The notes beneath the pieces were generated by a model. That model searched no databases. It worked only from the letters and a program-made list of their open reading frames with translations, and was not told the origin of the DNA. A stretch of 62,274 nt of DNA from Symbiodinium natans (lineage: Eukaryota; Sar; Dinophyceae; Suessiales; Symbiodiniaceae), in the NCBI GenBank assembly GCA_905221605.1, contig CAJNDS010002452.1, forward strand, positions 355,501 to 417,774, in the 5' to 3' direction. The translations under genes were made by a program, and so were the position numbers. Positions 21,776 through 31,833 of the stretch are shown here, piece by piece. Each line of letters opens with the position of its first letter. The stretch's first letter is position 1.

Positions 21776-22696
21776 AGCTTCTTGCTCGAGTCGATGCGGC
21801 CTCCACTCTGGGAAAGATGGAGACATTCCCTCGAGGGTCATGGACCACCACAGCCTGCCTGCAATGTGAGGCAAAGCACTTGGCACATGAGAAGCAGCAC
21901 AAGAACCAGTGTTGCTGTAGCAAAACACCGGCACATCCTTCAAGAGAACTTACTTCATGTCCTGGTAGGCCTAGCGATGTGCAAGGGCCGCCACTGGATT
22001 GCTCTGAGGGATTTCGCCAAACCCTAAACAGGGACCCAGGGCCCCTGGTGAGAGCCTCAGGAAAACGTCGCCAAGGATCCAGGCAGTCCCCGCCTGAAAT
22101 TTCGGCATAGAACGTTGCTGACAGTAATAGCTTGAATGACGTTTGCTGATAAGAGTGCGAGCAGGAATCAAATAAGAATAACGACAGCAATAGCAAGCAG
22201 TGGCAGCGCCAGCGGCAGTGGCGGCGGCAGTGACAGAACAGCAAAAAGCGGTAAAAATGACGACAGCGAGAATAATGACCGTAGCACATGCTTTGCGAAA
22301 CGGCCCTTTTGAAAAATGGAAAACTCCAGCGCCAAAGATGCACGGGCCCTTCGATGATCCCTAGGTCTTGAAGCTTGAAAAAAATTTAAGCCCTGAACCC
22401 TGAACGCTCAACCCTAAACCCTCAAGGCTAGGGCTTCTTTCTTTGTGACTATATGAATCTTATACTAAGTTAGCCGTAATATCGTGATATAGCAGAGTGT
22501 AATCATATACATACTACGAGGCCCTGCTAGTTCTACTACGGCCCTGGGTTGCCAGAGCCAGAGGCCACGATCGAATCCGGGGACCCAAAATGGCCTTTTC
22601 TGGCCTCCATTATTCGGGGGCTTTAGGGGGCTTTAGGGTTTGGGGTTTAGGGTTTAGGGCTAGGAAGTTCGTCGGTTTAGGGAGGTAGGGTATTGG

Positions 22697-22888
22697 GTGC
22701 TAGGGGATACCAATCCTGCGATCAAGCGGGGTCCTCGGCCAGACCCAATCCAGTCTGACATGCCTGCGGCATTGGAACTTGCAGAGCCACTGGATATGAA
22801 CCGGAGAGCCAAATATGCCTTGTTGCCGGAATGTACCTTTCGTTTACAATGGGGATCCCAATACGATTTAAGGAATATTCTTCAATGA
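22697..22888 (+). CDS. Possible plus-strand exon
   Basis: 63-codon frame reading DMPAALELAEPLDMNRRAKY then LLPECTFRLQWGSQYDLRNI. Protein-like but unsupported by homology. Confidence 0.3.
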   Translation: MLGDTNPAIKRGPRPDPIQSDMPAALELAEPLDMNRRAKYALLPECTFRLQWGSQYDLRNILQ

Positions 22889-23050
22889 GGGCTTGGTGGG
22901 GTCTCTATAGATCAGACCTAAGGACACGATAGACCCTTCAAGACTGAAACCCTGCGGAGACATCTTTCGTCGCAAAGTCTTGGTGAAACCCTGGTGCTGG
23001 AGCCTTGCGCCCTCCTTGGAACATGGCGCCATCCTTGCAACCCAGCAGAA

Positions 23051-23205
23051 GGTTTAGGGTTTTAGGGTTTTAGGGTTTTAGGGTTTAGGGTTTAGGGTTT
23101 AGGGTTTAGGGTTTAGGGTTTAGGGTTTAGGGTTTAGGGTTTAGGGTTTAGGGTTTAGGGCGTAGGGTTTAGGGTTTAGGGTTTTTGGTTTAGGGTTTCG
23201 GGTCT
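23051..23205 (+). repeat. Telomere-type array, mixed 8- and 7-base units
   Basis: Begins with TTTTAGGG units and continues with about 15 TTTAGGG units. Confidence 0.95.
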
Positions 23206-23419
23206 CTCTTGGTAGCCCAGTAACCATATTACAACATGGGTACCCTTTTTTGGGGTTGGTTACTTTAGAAGGGGAACATCTAAAACCACAAGAAGTGGCA
23301 ACCGGGTACCGCTGCGCGACCAAGCTATTGAAGGACGAGAGGAAAGGCCCTTGTAAGGGGCCCGAAGGTTTTTTGTTACAGCACAGTGCATGTCCTAGGA
23401 TTTAGGGTTTAGGCCTTAC

Positions 23420-23500
23420 ATGGGGGGGGGTCTACGATATTAGGGGTACCTTACCTTCTTGGGGTCCTGATTATGAGGGGAGTTGGGGGGTCTATTTTAG
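23420..23500 (+). repeat. Dispersed family A copy
   Basis: ACATGGGGGGGGGTCTACGA, GGGGTACC, GGGGTCCTGATTATGAGGGG in the order seen in the other copies. Confidence 0.75.
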
Positions 23501-24249
23501 ACACCCCCCAAATACAGTAGAAGATCAGGCAGGGGCCTCTTCACACGTGCATGACTGTGGCGAAGCATCTAGGGATGGCTCCTAAACAACCCAGTGACAA
23601 ATATTCCTAATGGGATGCTCAAAGAGCCCAAGAAGGGAGAATCTAAGATGTCCCAAGGGCTTACCTGGGAATTTAACCCTACCCAACAATGCCGATCCCT
23701 CCGTGGCTCGGCGTCGTCGGCGCACGAACGTTGAGAGAAGAATTTGAGGGTCTGCAGGGTTCTGGGTCCCAACACCATCTAACCGTACCCTAAACCCTAA
23801 ACCCTAACCCCTAAACCCTAAGCCCAAATTTGTGAACCCAAATGGTAAGCTAGTGGGGCATCATCACGTCCAACGGAAAGTACTACAGCAATCTTCAACC
23901 GCTCACTGGGTTCGCGTCGCGCACTCTGCATCTAAAAACTTTGGCCCCAAACCCTCTGTTAAACCCCAAACCCTAAACCCTAAACCCTAAGCCCTAAACC
24001 CTAAACCCTAAACCAAACGCCCTAAGCCCTAAGCCCGAAGCCCTAGGGCCTAAGCCCTGGGCCCGAAGCCCCTAAACCCACAACCCCCCATTCGCCAAGG
24101 CGTGCGCGGAGTCAATCGTAAAGGTCTCACGTGGATCGATTCCTGCGCGAGGTTCCCCTGCTTGTTCTGAACCCCTTAGGGTTTAGGGGTTAGGGTTACT
24201 TGTATGGGCTCTGACACCTAAATAGAGGTTGACATGATCAGGGACCCGA

Positions 24250-24312
24250 ATATAGGTCCCGAAACATTAGGATCCCTTCATAACAAGGACCTCAATTTCT
24301 CAATTTTCGGAA
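24250..24312 (-). repeat. Dispersed family A copy, diverged
   Basis: ATTAGGATCCCTTCATAACA, AGGACCTCAATTTC and TTTTCGGAAA. The GGTACC block is lost. Confidence 0.6.
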
Positions 24313-24367
24313 AGGAGTGTGACGGCGGAGTTGAGATCTCAGGGTATACATGCTCCACCCCACATAT

Positions 24368-24559
24368 TTAGGCCAGTTGCTTAACAGCCTGTCGGATGTG
24401 TTCTTCGTTGGTGGCATCGCATTTGCTTCCTGTGCTCGCTTCTTCATAGATACCGTCAACTCGCAAGACCTCATGAATGTCCGAAAGTGTCCAAACGATG
24501 ACGCTTGCTTGCGGAACTTTAGCGTTCTGCGAGCTGCTGGTACGGGCCGCTTCTTTTCT
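24368..24559 (-). CDS. Terminal exon of an unidentified protein
   Basis: Begins at a CCAG acceptor and runs 63 codons to TAA at 24,368. Reads SSQNAKVPQASVIVWTLSDI, then HEVLRVDGIYEEASTGSKCD and ends EEHIRQAVKQLA. Well balanced in composition, with hydrophobic strand then acidic helices typical of a globular C-terminal domain. No family was recognised. A 141-codon frame on the other strand is its antisense shadow. Confidence 0.57.
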   Translation of the reverse strand, partial: RKEAARTSSSQNAKVPQASVIVWTLSDIHEVLRVDGIYEEASTGSKCDATNEEHIRQAVKQLA

Positions 24560-24784
24560 CTGGTACGTCCAGCAAAAAAACCATGCAAGATTGCAAAACG
24601 CAAGAAAAACAGCCTGAACTACGGGTTAGTTTCAAAGGGAATACAACCACTCAAGGAAATTAAACCCCGAAGGGTCACTACGACACTGCCAGGGGCCGGG
24701 GAGCCCAACAGCGCAATACCAGGCCACCCCTCCATGATTCCGTTTCCCCCCCCTCCCCTCCAAAGGCCTCTGTAAGAACTCAAG

Positions 24785-24952
24785 GCATGGTTCTTAGATG
24801 TATATTATATATAAATATATACAGAGTAGAAAAAATATGCACTAGGTTTATAGAACAACTGTATGTATATATGTCTATGTCTATGTCTATGTCTATGTCT
24901 ATGTCTGTGTCTATGTCTATGTCTATGTCTATGTCTATACATGTCTATGTCT

Positions 24953-24991
<39 letters not shown>

Positions 24992-25085
24992 TATACATAT
25001 TTATTTATTTATTTATTTATTTATTTGTTTGTTTGTTTGTTTGCTTGTTTATTTGTTTTTTATGAATTTTCATACATAAAACATA
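24785..25085. repeat. Compound microsatellite
   Basis: TATGTC hexamer repeats (24,870-24,955), then a TA run, then TTTA and TTTG tetramers to about 25,060. Open frames here are artefacts. Confidence 0.93.
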
Positions 25086-25099
25086 TTATGCATCTGTAT

Positions 25100-25228
25100 A
25101 TTGTAGAGCAAAGGGTTGAAGAACCTCAAGAGAGCAACCCACACCCCAAAAAACCAACCGTTCTTGCCAAGCCCGCGGCGGAAATGCAGGCCCCCGACGT
25201 CGATGTGCAGGGGCTTCGCCTGCTGTAG
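25100..25228 (+). CDS. Possible terminal exon, plus strand
   Basis: Reads VEQRVEEPQESNPHPKKPTV, then LAKPAAEMQAPDVDVQGLRL and TAG. Acidic and Pro-rich. Unidentified. The minus strand is also partly open. Confidence 0.38.
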   Translation: MVEQRVEEPQESNPHPKKPTVLAKPAAEMQAPDVDVQGLRLL

Positions 25229-25499
25229 ATTCACGGGGTAGGAGGGGCTTGGGGTTTGGGGGGTGGGGGGGGGCGCCAAAAAGCATTGAAACGGCTGCAC
25301 GACTGTCCCTGCGGTAGTTTAAACGCACATGACCCCTCAAGGAAGGACCGTCCAAAACCCAATCTAGAAAAGACAGACGGATGCCTTTCAGGATTGGGAT
25401 GCGCCGTTGGATGCACGGCTTTGCGATTTTGGGGTATCAGGGTGTAGTGCTTCTAGGATTACGATGTTCAGGGCTTGCAGGATTGGGACTTGGGATTTA

Positions 25500-25588
25500 T
25501 GAAATATAGACCCCCTTTAAGTAGGATTCCCTGATAATAAGGACCTCCAATAAGGTACCCCTATAATGTCGGAAACCCCCCATATATA
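25500..25588 (-). repeat. Dispersed family A copy, best preserved
   Basis: AAGTAGGATTCCCTGATAAT, AAGGACCTCCAATAAGGTAC, CCCTATAATGTCGGAAACCC: all blocks of the family are present. Confidence 0.82.
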
Positions 25589-25594
25589 GAGTCC

Positions 25595-25735
25595 AGGGCT
25601 TGTTGAAGGAATCCGCCGCGCCTCATCAATGATGTCGCATGCGCACAGCCTGGTAGCGGCCGCAACAGAAGGCAAGGCCACGAAGGGTTCTGAAGGTAAA
25701 GGGCCCTTGCCGGGCTCAAAAAACAGGAGGTCGAG
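25595..25735 (+). CDS. Coding-like exon, plus strand
   Basis: Reads GIRRASSMMSHAHSLVAAAT then EGKATKGSEGKGPLPGSKNR. A related plus-strand stretch at 26,095-26,190 reads FKPSLEDPNKDRHVDTFVSS. Both are separated by CCCTAAA arrays as expected for exons of one gene. Unidentified. Confidence 0.42.
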
Positions 25736-26094
25736 TGGGACTCAAAAACCTAGGGTTTCAGGGTCTCAGGGTTGAGGGTTTACTTGAAATTCTTTGCAGC
25801 TTCCCACTACTCTGCCAGTCCTGTCTGCTCGTCATCCCTACCCCTAAACCCTAAACCCTAAACCCTAAACCCTAAACCCTAAACCCTAAACTAGCCTCCA
25901 GAATCAGACCCTGGCATCAAGGATCCCGCAGCGAATTTCGATACATCCCGCAGCTGTCTTCCAGACCTAGGCACCAGTCAACTTAAGAGGTCCCTAAGTT
26001 TCACGGTCCTCTGAGAAAACCTGTCCCTGTTTTGGATGCCTTTGCACGGAGGCGTTCTAAACTCAAGTCCCTATTTTGGGGGGGTCACCTACTC

Positions 26095-26190
26095 TGTTCC
26101 CACCATTCAAGCCTTCGCTTGAGGATCCCAACAAGGACCGCCATGTTGACACATTCGTGAGCTCCAGCTCTGATTCAAGAGGATTAAAGC
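26095..26190 (+). CDS. Coding-like exon, plus strand
   Basis: Open plus-strand frame PPFKPSLEDPNKDRHVDTFV then SSSSDSRGLK. Polar and charged, family unknown. Probably the same gene as the exon at 25,595-25,735. Confidence 0.4.
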
Positions 26191-26635
26191 TCATCGGGCT
26201 TTGTAGGGTTTATGGGCTTATAGAGTTCACAAGGCTTAAAGTATAGGGGTTGTAGGTTTATAGGGGTTGCAGGTTTATAGGGTAAATAGGGCTTAGACGA
26301 AGGGTTATAGGATCTAAAGAGTTTAGGCTCTGGAGTTCAAAGCCTCAGCCCTAAACCCTATACCCTAAACGCTAAACCCTAAGCGATGTTTAGCATTAGC
26401 TTGCGGCGTTGTTCGCCCCGATCCTCAACTCCCAACGCGAATCGCACTCCAGGTTAGGGTTTCGGGTTTCGGGTTTCGGGTTTCGGGTTTAGGGTTTAGG
26501 GTTTAGGGTTTAGGGTCTGTAGGGTCCTTAATCATGAGAATAGGCTTAGTATAGTACAAATACAAGGGGGCTATGAGCTAGGGAATTCCAGAGTGGACGG
26601 AAACAGCGACCCCGAATATTGTAGGTGGTGCCCGT

Positions 26636-27040
26636 CCGGGTATGCGCCGGGTGCCCGGGTATGCGCCGGGTATGCGCCGGGTATGCGCCGGGTGCCCGGG
26701 TATGCGCCGGGTATGCGCCGGGTATGCGCCGGGTGCCCGGGTATGCGCCGGGTATGCCCGGGTATGCGCTGGGTGCCCGGGTATGCGCCGGGTATGCGCC
26801 GGGTATGCGCCGGGTGCCCGGGTATGCGCCGGGTATGCGCCAGGTGCCCGGGTATGCGCCGGGTGCCCGGGTATGCGCTGGGTATGCGCCGGGTGCCCCG
26901 GGTATGCGCCGGGTATGCGCCGGGTATGCGCCGGGTATGCGCCGGGTATGCGCCGGGTATGCGCCGGGTGCCCGGGCATGCGCCGGGTGCCCGGGTATGC
27001 GCTGGGTATGCGCCGGGTGCCCGGGTATGCGCCAAGTATG
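26636..27040 (+). repeat. GC-rich array of 11-bp and 7-bp units
   Basis: Units TATGCGCCGGG (11 bp) interspersed with a 7-bp TGCCCGG insert, so a compound unit of 18 bp is common. About 30 copies. Because the units lack stops, five frames stay open; none is a credible gene. Confidence 0.95.
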
Positions 27041-27199
27041 GCATCCTTTTCGTGGCAAAGGTCGCTGGGAGTCTGCAGATGGTCAAAACTCGTGCGTGAG
27101 GGTATCCAGGGTTCTTGCTAAGTCTACATTGCTGTAAACCTATGGTCGAGGAATTATTTATTGTTTTTTGCCTTTCAACTTTTTTTTTTTTGGGGGGGG

Positions 27200-27660
27200 C
27201 CTCCCTATTGCAAGATAGAGGAAATCCAAAGAAAATAGAGGTTTTCCTGTTCAAATCCAAAGAAAATAGAGGTTTTCCTATTAAAATCCCAAGAGAAGAG
27301 GTTTTCCTATTAACATCCAGAGAAAATAGCGGTTTTCCCATCAACATCCGAAGAGAATGGAGGTTTTCCTCTTGAAATCTAAAGAAATAGAGGTTTTCCG
27401 CATAGAGTACAAAGGAAATACAGGTTCTATTCTTAACATACAAAGGGAATGCGGGTATTCCTATTCAAATACCAAGGAAACTTAGGGTTTTGTCCGTGAA
27501 AGGTAGGATTTTACCATGTTAAAAGTGAAAGGAGATAGAGGTTATCCATAGAAGGCGGGGAAAGAGGGTTTGCCTATGCAATACACAAGATACTAGAGGT
27601 TGTACTACCAACAGAAACAGAAAGAGTTTTCCAAACAAAAGGAAAAGAGGTTTAAAATCG
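27200..27660 (+). repeat. Minisatellite, ~33-bp unit
   Basis: Consensus near CCAAAGAAAATAGAGGTTTT followed by CCTATTCAAAT; about 13 degenerate units. Preceded by a T-run/G-run junction at 27,178-27,199. Confidence 0.88.
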
Positions 27661-27769
27661 AAGGACACATAGGGCTTCTAAACCAGAGAGACGCATAGAG
27701 GTTTGCTGTAGAGGTTTTCTTACGTAACAAATATAGGGTTTACTTGGACTTGCACGAACGAACGGCATG

Positions 27770-28235
27770 TATGTATATGCTTTGAAGACAGCTTGCGCGG
27801 CTTTTAACAAAGGAGGGGATTGGGAGGGAGCGCAGCCCCCCCCCCCCCATTTGCAAAACACGATTCTCGCATGATGGGTTTTCAAAATGTATGAATAAAG
27901 CGGGGAGGTTGGGTGGGGGGGGGGGGGCGAGGCCCCCAAATTTGCAAACACGATTCTGGCATGATGGATTTGCAACATTTTAATGTATGCATATGGCATA
28001 TGCTTTGAAGCAAGCTTGCTTGGCTCAAAAAAAACGGGGGGGTTGGGGGGGGGGAGCCCCCCCATTTGCAAACACGATGCTCGCATGATGGGTTGCCGAA
28101 AATGTATGCATATGCGTTGAAGCAAGCTTGCGCGGCTAAAAATAAAGCAGGGTTGGGGAGCCCCCCCCCCCCCGCATTTTGCAAACACGACTTTCGCATG
28201 ATGGATTTCCAACAATGTATGCACATGCTTTGAAA
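27770..28235 (+). repeat. Four tandem ~115-bp units with G-run and C-run
   Basis: Each unit holds GCTTTGAAGCAAGCTTGCGC, an A-run, a G-rich block, a C-run, then TTTGCAAACACGATTCTCGC and ATGATGG. G and C blocks can pair inside a unit. Confidence 0.9.
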
Positions 28236-28237
28236 CA

Positions 28238-28650
28238 AACTCGTGCGTACTCGTGCGTAATCGTGCGTACTCGTGCGTACTCGTGCGTAGTCGGGGGTAC
28301 TCGGGCGTACTCGAGCGTACTCGGGCGTACTCGGGCGTACTCGGCGTACTCGGGCGTACTCGGGCGTACTCGGGCGTACTCGTGCGTACTCGTGCGTACT
28401 CGTGCGTACTCGTGCGTACTCGGGCGTACTCGTGCGTACTCGTGCGTACTCGGGCGTACTCGTGCGTACTCGGGCGTACTCGTGCGTACTCGTGCGTACT
28501 CGTGCGTACTCGGGCGTACTCGGGCGTACTCGGGCGTACTCGTGCGTACTCGGGCGTACTCGTGCATACTCGGGCGTACTCGTGCGTACTCGGGCGTACT
28601 CGTGCGTACTCGGGCGTACTCGTGCGTACTCGGGCGTACTCGTGCGTACT
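28238..28650 (+). repeat. 10-bp array TACTCGTGCG / TACTCGGGCG
   Basis: About 41 units in almost perfect 10-bp register. The seventh base alternates irregularly between T and G, giving two unit types. Two units differ elsewhere. All long frames here are artefacts. Confidence 0.96.
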
Positions 28651-28855
28651 CCGACGCGGTCGCCCATCCCTGCCGCAATGGGGAATTCTATCGGCAACTA
28701 TCCGACCCCTATAATACGGCATTTCGGGTTTAGGGTGAAGAGTAGAGTTTGGGAGCCCTGCAAAAACCCAGAAGTTGCAGAGCACGGTGAAGTACAAGGA
28801 AGCGTAGCTGCACACCCACTCAATTGAAGGATGCTGAACATTCCTTCTGCTGAGG

Positions 28856-29091
28856 CTACAGACATACATGACGGGCTTCGTTTAGCTTTGCTTCATGGAT
28901 CCCAGGCATCAAGGCTTCACAGGCAGAGCGGCGTTGGCCAAACATTGCGGCGCCGACCACTCCAAAATCGTCCTTGGGAATCACCTGAGTCTTGCCCAGA
29001 TCATGATTAGGGTCACACGGCTCACGCGATTCTTGCACAACAGCCTCCCCTGCTTTAGATCTGGCGGGCTTTGGGTCCAGAATCGGCCCGG
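28856..29091 (-). CDS. Terminal exon with stop, minus strand
   Basis: The minus-strand frame reads KAGEAVVQESREPCDPNHDL, then IPKDDFGVVGAAMFGQRRSA and ends KLNEARHVCL with a stop at 28,856. It directly follows the DTGTS exon of the aspartyl protease and could be its C-terminus, but it does not show the usual pepsin ending. It may instead be a separate gene. Confidence 0.5.
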
Positions 29092-29106
29092 TCTTCGTTA
29101 GGCATC

Positions 29107-31786
29107 ACCTGAGTACACCACGATGAACGACGTGCCGGTATCCAGAATAGCACTCACCTGACAGACGCAAGATTGGAGGACCCCTTGAGGTGCGAAGACT
29201 CCAACGTGGGAAGGCTGGCAACAAGAACCCCACGAAAGAATTCACAGGATGTCAGCTTTTGGCAGACCTTCAAGGGTTCCCCGAACAGCAGTGCTGGCGC
29301 CCTTACCCTCCAGCCTCTGTATGAAACTGCCCCGTCAGCGTTGCGTCGAGCACCGTGTTCAGGATAATCGTCACCGCCACCACCTGCAAGCCATTCCGTA
29401 CTTGCGCTGCGGCTGGTGCGCCGGTCTATAGCTCTCCCGAAGTTGCTTTGGCGCCTACTTAGCCGAAACCGTCAAAATTTGTAAGCTACGAAAGGTATAA
29501 GCTATCTATCCATACTCCATTCGGTGCTGCAAGTCACTGCTCCACAGCGCCTGAAGAAGGCCATAGACGATGAGACCGACAACCAAGAAGGTGCTCTGAC
29601 CTGGTCTGAAGCAGGGACAAGAGGAACAACTGCAACGACGCATCATATGCGGACCACATTCACAAACCACCTTCACAGGCATCGCTGGGAAGTTGGCAAC
29701 CGACATGCGTATCGTTCAGGCTATCTGGCAATCAAATCCAAACGGCCCTTGCTCTCTGTTCCTCCATCTTTGAACTTCAACAACCAGAATGCCAGACTGC
29801 AAAACCCTAAACTCCTCTGACAAGCCTCCATAGACCTAGACATGCAGTGCTGAGCCTGCGTGGCTCTGGGGCAGAGGCAGACAGGGCCGCAGCGTTGCGT
29901 GACCGCCTGCAAGAACCCCAGGTGGAAGCACGATGACAAATTATGGGCGTTGAGCAACATGATTCTGGGCCCTTCTCGTCACACCTGATACTTCCTGCGA
30001 ATCAACCCGGAGCCGCAAAAATTCCCCCCCTCCCTTATCGAGCAATATCGAGCATGCGCCTAGAATGAAAGGAAGGGTTGGGGTTGTCAGGTTGGTTTCT
30101 CATGCGGAGAAACGTTCGTGTGTCCCAAATGCGGATATCCAATACCAGTTCGCGCAAACAATTGCCTGACCAGAAGGTGTGGTGACCATTAAGGCCGTTC
30201 AAAAGGATTTTGTCTAAGCCTCAACAAGAAAAAATGGGGTGATGCTGCACGTCCTGTTTAAGGAATTGGGAGTTTGATTGATTTTTTTTTGGGGGGGGGG
30301 GGGGGGGGGGTGTAGGGTTTGGGGATTCCTCTGTGAAATCAAGAGCTTGGGGTACTGTGGCAAATATACAGCCGTGGTCTGCTTCAACAGAACCCCATCC
30401 AGGTGCCTACGCATGTGGGCTTCGGGGCAGCTGAGTATGCTTTGCAACCCACCCGAAGCACCAAAGCCCCAAAGTCCTCAGCCCTAAGCTCCTAGAGCCG
30501 AACGGCTACACCTCATGTCGTCGGATCTCCATGTCCTGCCTCCGAGCAGAGAGGCATCTCCATGTAGCGCGTCTTGAAGAATCGATTCCAATGCCTGCGC
30601 CGAGGAATGGAACGGGGCTATTGGGATTTAGGGCTCCCCGGGGCTGGGCCGATTCCCGCCACATTGGTGGAACGACATATGGGTTTCGAGGGTTTAGCGT
30701 TTAGGGTTTAGGGCTTTGGGCCCCTAAACCCTTGAACCCTTTGCCGCATGAGGTTTGCCCTTGTGAGCAGGCTGTGGCTCTAAATAGGGGTATGTCACGG
30801 TGTCCCGACCCCAGCCTGTGTTACATACGTATGTCGCGCCCACTTGTTTCATGCGTATGTCGCGGGGTTCATCGCGGCTGTTTCGCGCGCTGTCTACATG
30901 CCTGCGTAGTCGGAAGGGGCTTGTCGCAAAGGCTTGTCGCGGAGGCTTGTCGCGGAGGTTTGTCGCGGACGCTGCTTGTCGCAAGCAGAACGGCTTTGTT
31001 ACAAACCCTATGTCGCGGAAAGACGCCCGGGAGCCAGTTACATACCTAGACTTTTGAGCCGCACCCAGCAGGGACCCAAGCCCAGTCTGCCTGACATAGC
31101 GCTCATTGCAGAAGATCCCCATCATCACGGAGAGGAGCAACGTGGGCCTTAGCGAGGGCTTTCCAGGCCTCCGGGGAGTACACACATGTAGATGGGCAAA
31201 CACACGCACAAACATGGGGGTTTAGTAGGGTTTAGGGTCTAGGGTTTTGGGTTTTGGGTTTACAAGGCGCACCGAGTCGCCATGCTGCAGGGTGTTCCCC
31301 AGCTCCCCCACGCCAAGAAGGCTGGAGGCCCCGGCGCGCAGTTCTTCAAGAGAACCAGCTGCGCCTCTCCGGCCATGAAGGTCCGTGGGCTTCCAGGATG
31401 GCAGGGGGCCTACACTTCAACTATAAAAGGGCACAAGCTTTGACCTTTCTCGTCGGGCTTTAGGAAGGCTTGAGGTACATTTGCAGCTGATAGGGTTTTT
31501 TCTTCGCAGAGGGTGATGCAAACCCTACACCCACCCTAAACCCTAAACCCTAAGCCCTAAACCCGAAACCCTAAGCCCTAACCCTAAACCCTAAACCCTA
31601 AACCCTCACAGGGAGCTTCCACGCTGATTTGCGCTGCCACACTGGGTGCCCTCTTGTGCCTGCAGGGCGCTCAGGCTCAAGATGGCGCACGTGATGCCGA
31701 TCTCCACCAGCCACCAGCCTCACGGGAAAGGAGGCAGATTGAATGTTTTGGGTAAACATGTACAACTCCGTATATATACATATATA

Positions 31787-31833
<47 letters not shown>

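Noticed and set aside
21774-22343. 189-codon minus-strand ORF rich in Cys, His, Arg
   Set aside because: Much of it comes from a CAG/CGG-like simple tract near 22,190-22,260; no domain or splice context.
24350-24775. 141-codon plus-strand ORF
   Set aside because: Antisense of a better minus-strand terminal exon at 24,368-24,559 with acceptor and stop.
26546-27443. Long ORFs in five frames (Y-P-A-H-T or V-C-A-G-Y repeats)
   Set aside because: Produced by the 11-bp/7-bp GC-rich array.
28238-28650. CRISPR array
   Set aside because: Units are contiguous 10-mers without spacers, and the genome is eukaryotic.
27652-28869. ORFs of 140-405 codons with EYARVR or RTRAYS repeats
   Set aside because: Produced by the 10-bp array, which has no stop in most frames; 3 x 10 bp gives a perfect protein repeat.
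31263-31400. Competing exons on both strands (minus SLEELRAGASSLLGVGELGN; plus HRVAMLQGVPQLPHAKKAGG)
   Set aside because: Both readings are plausible and neither has a recognised family.
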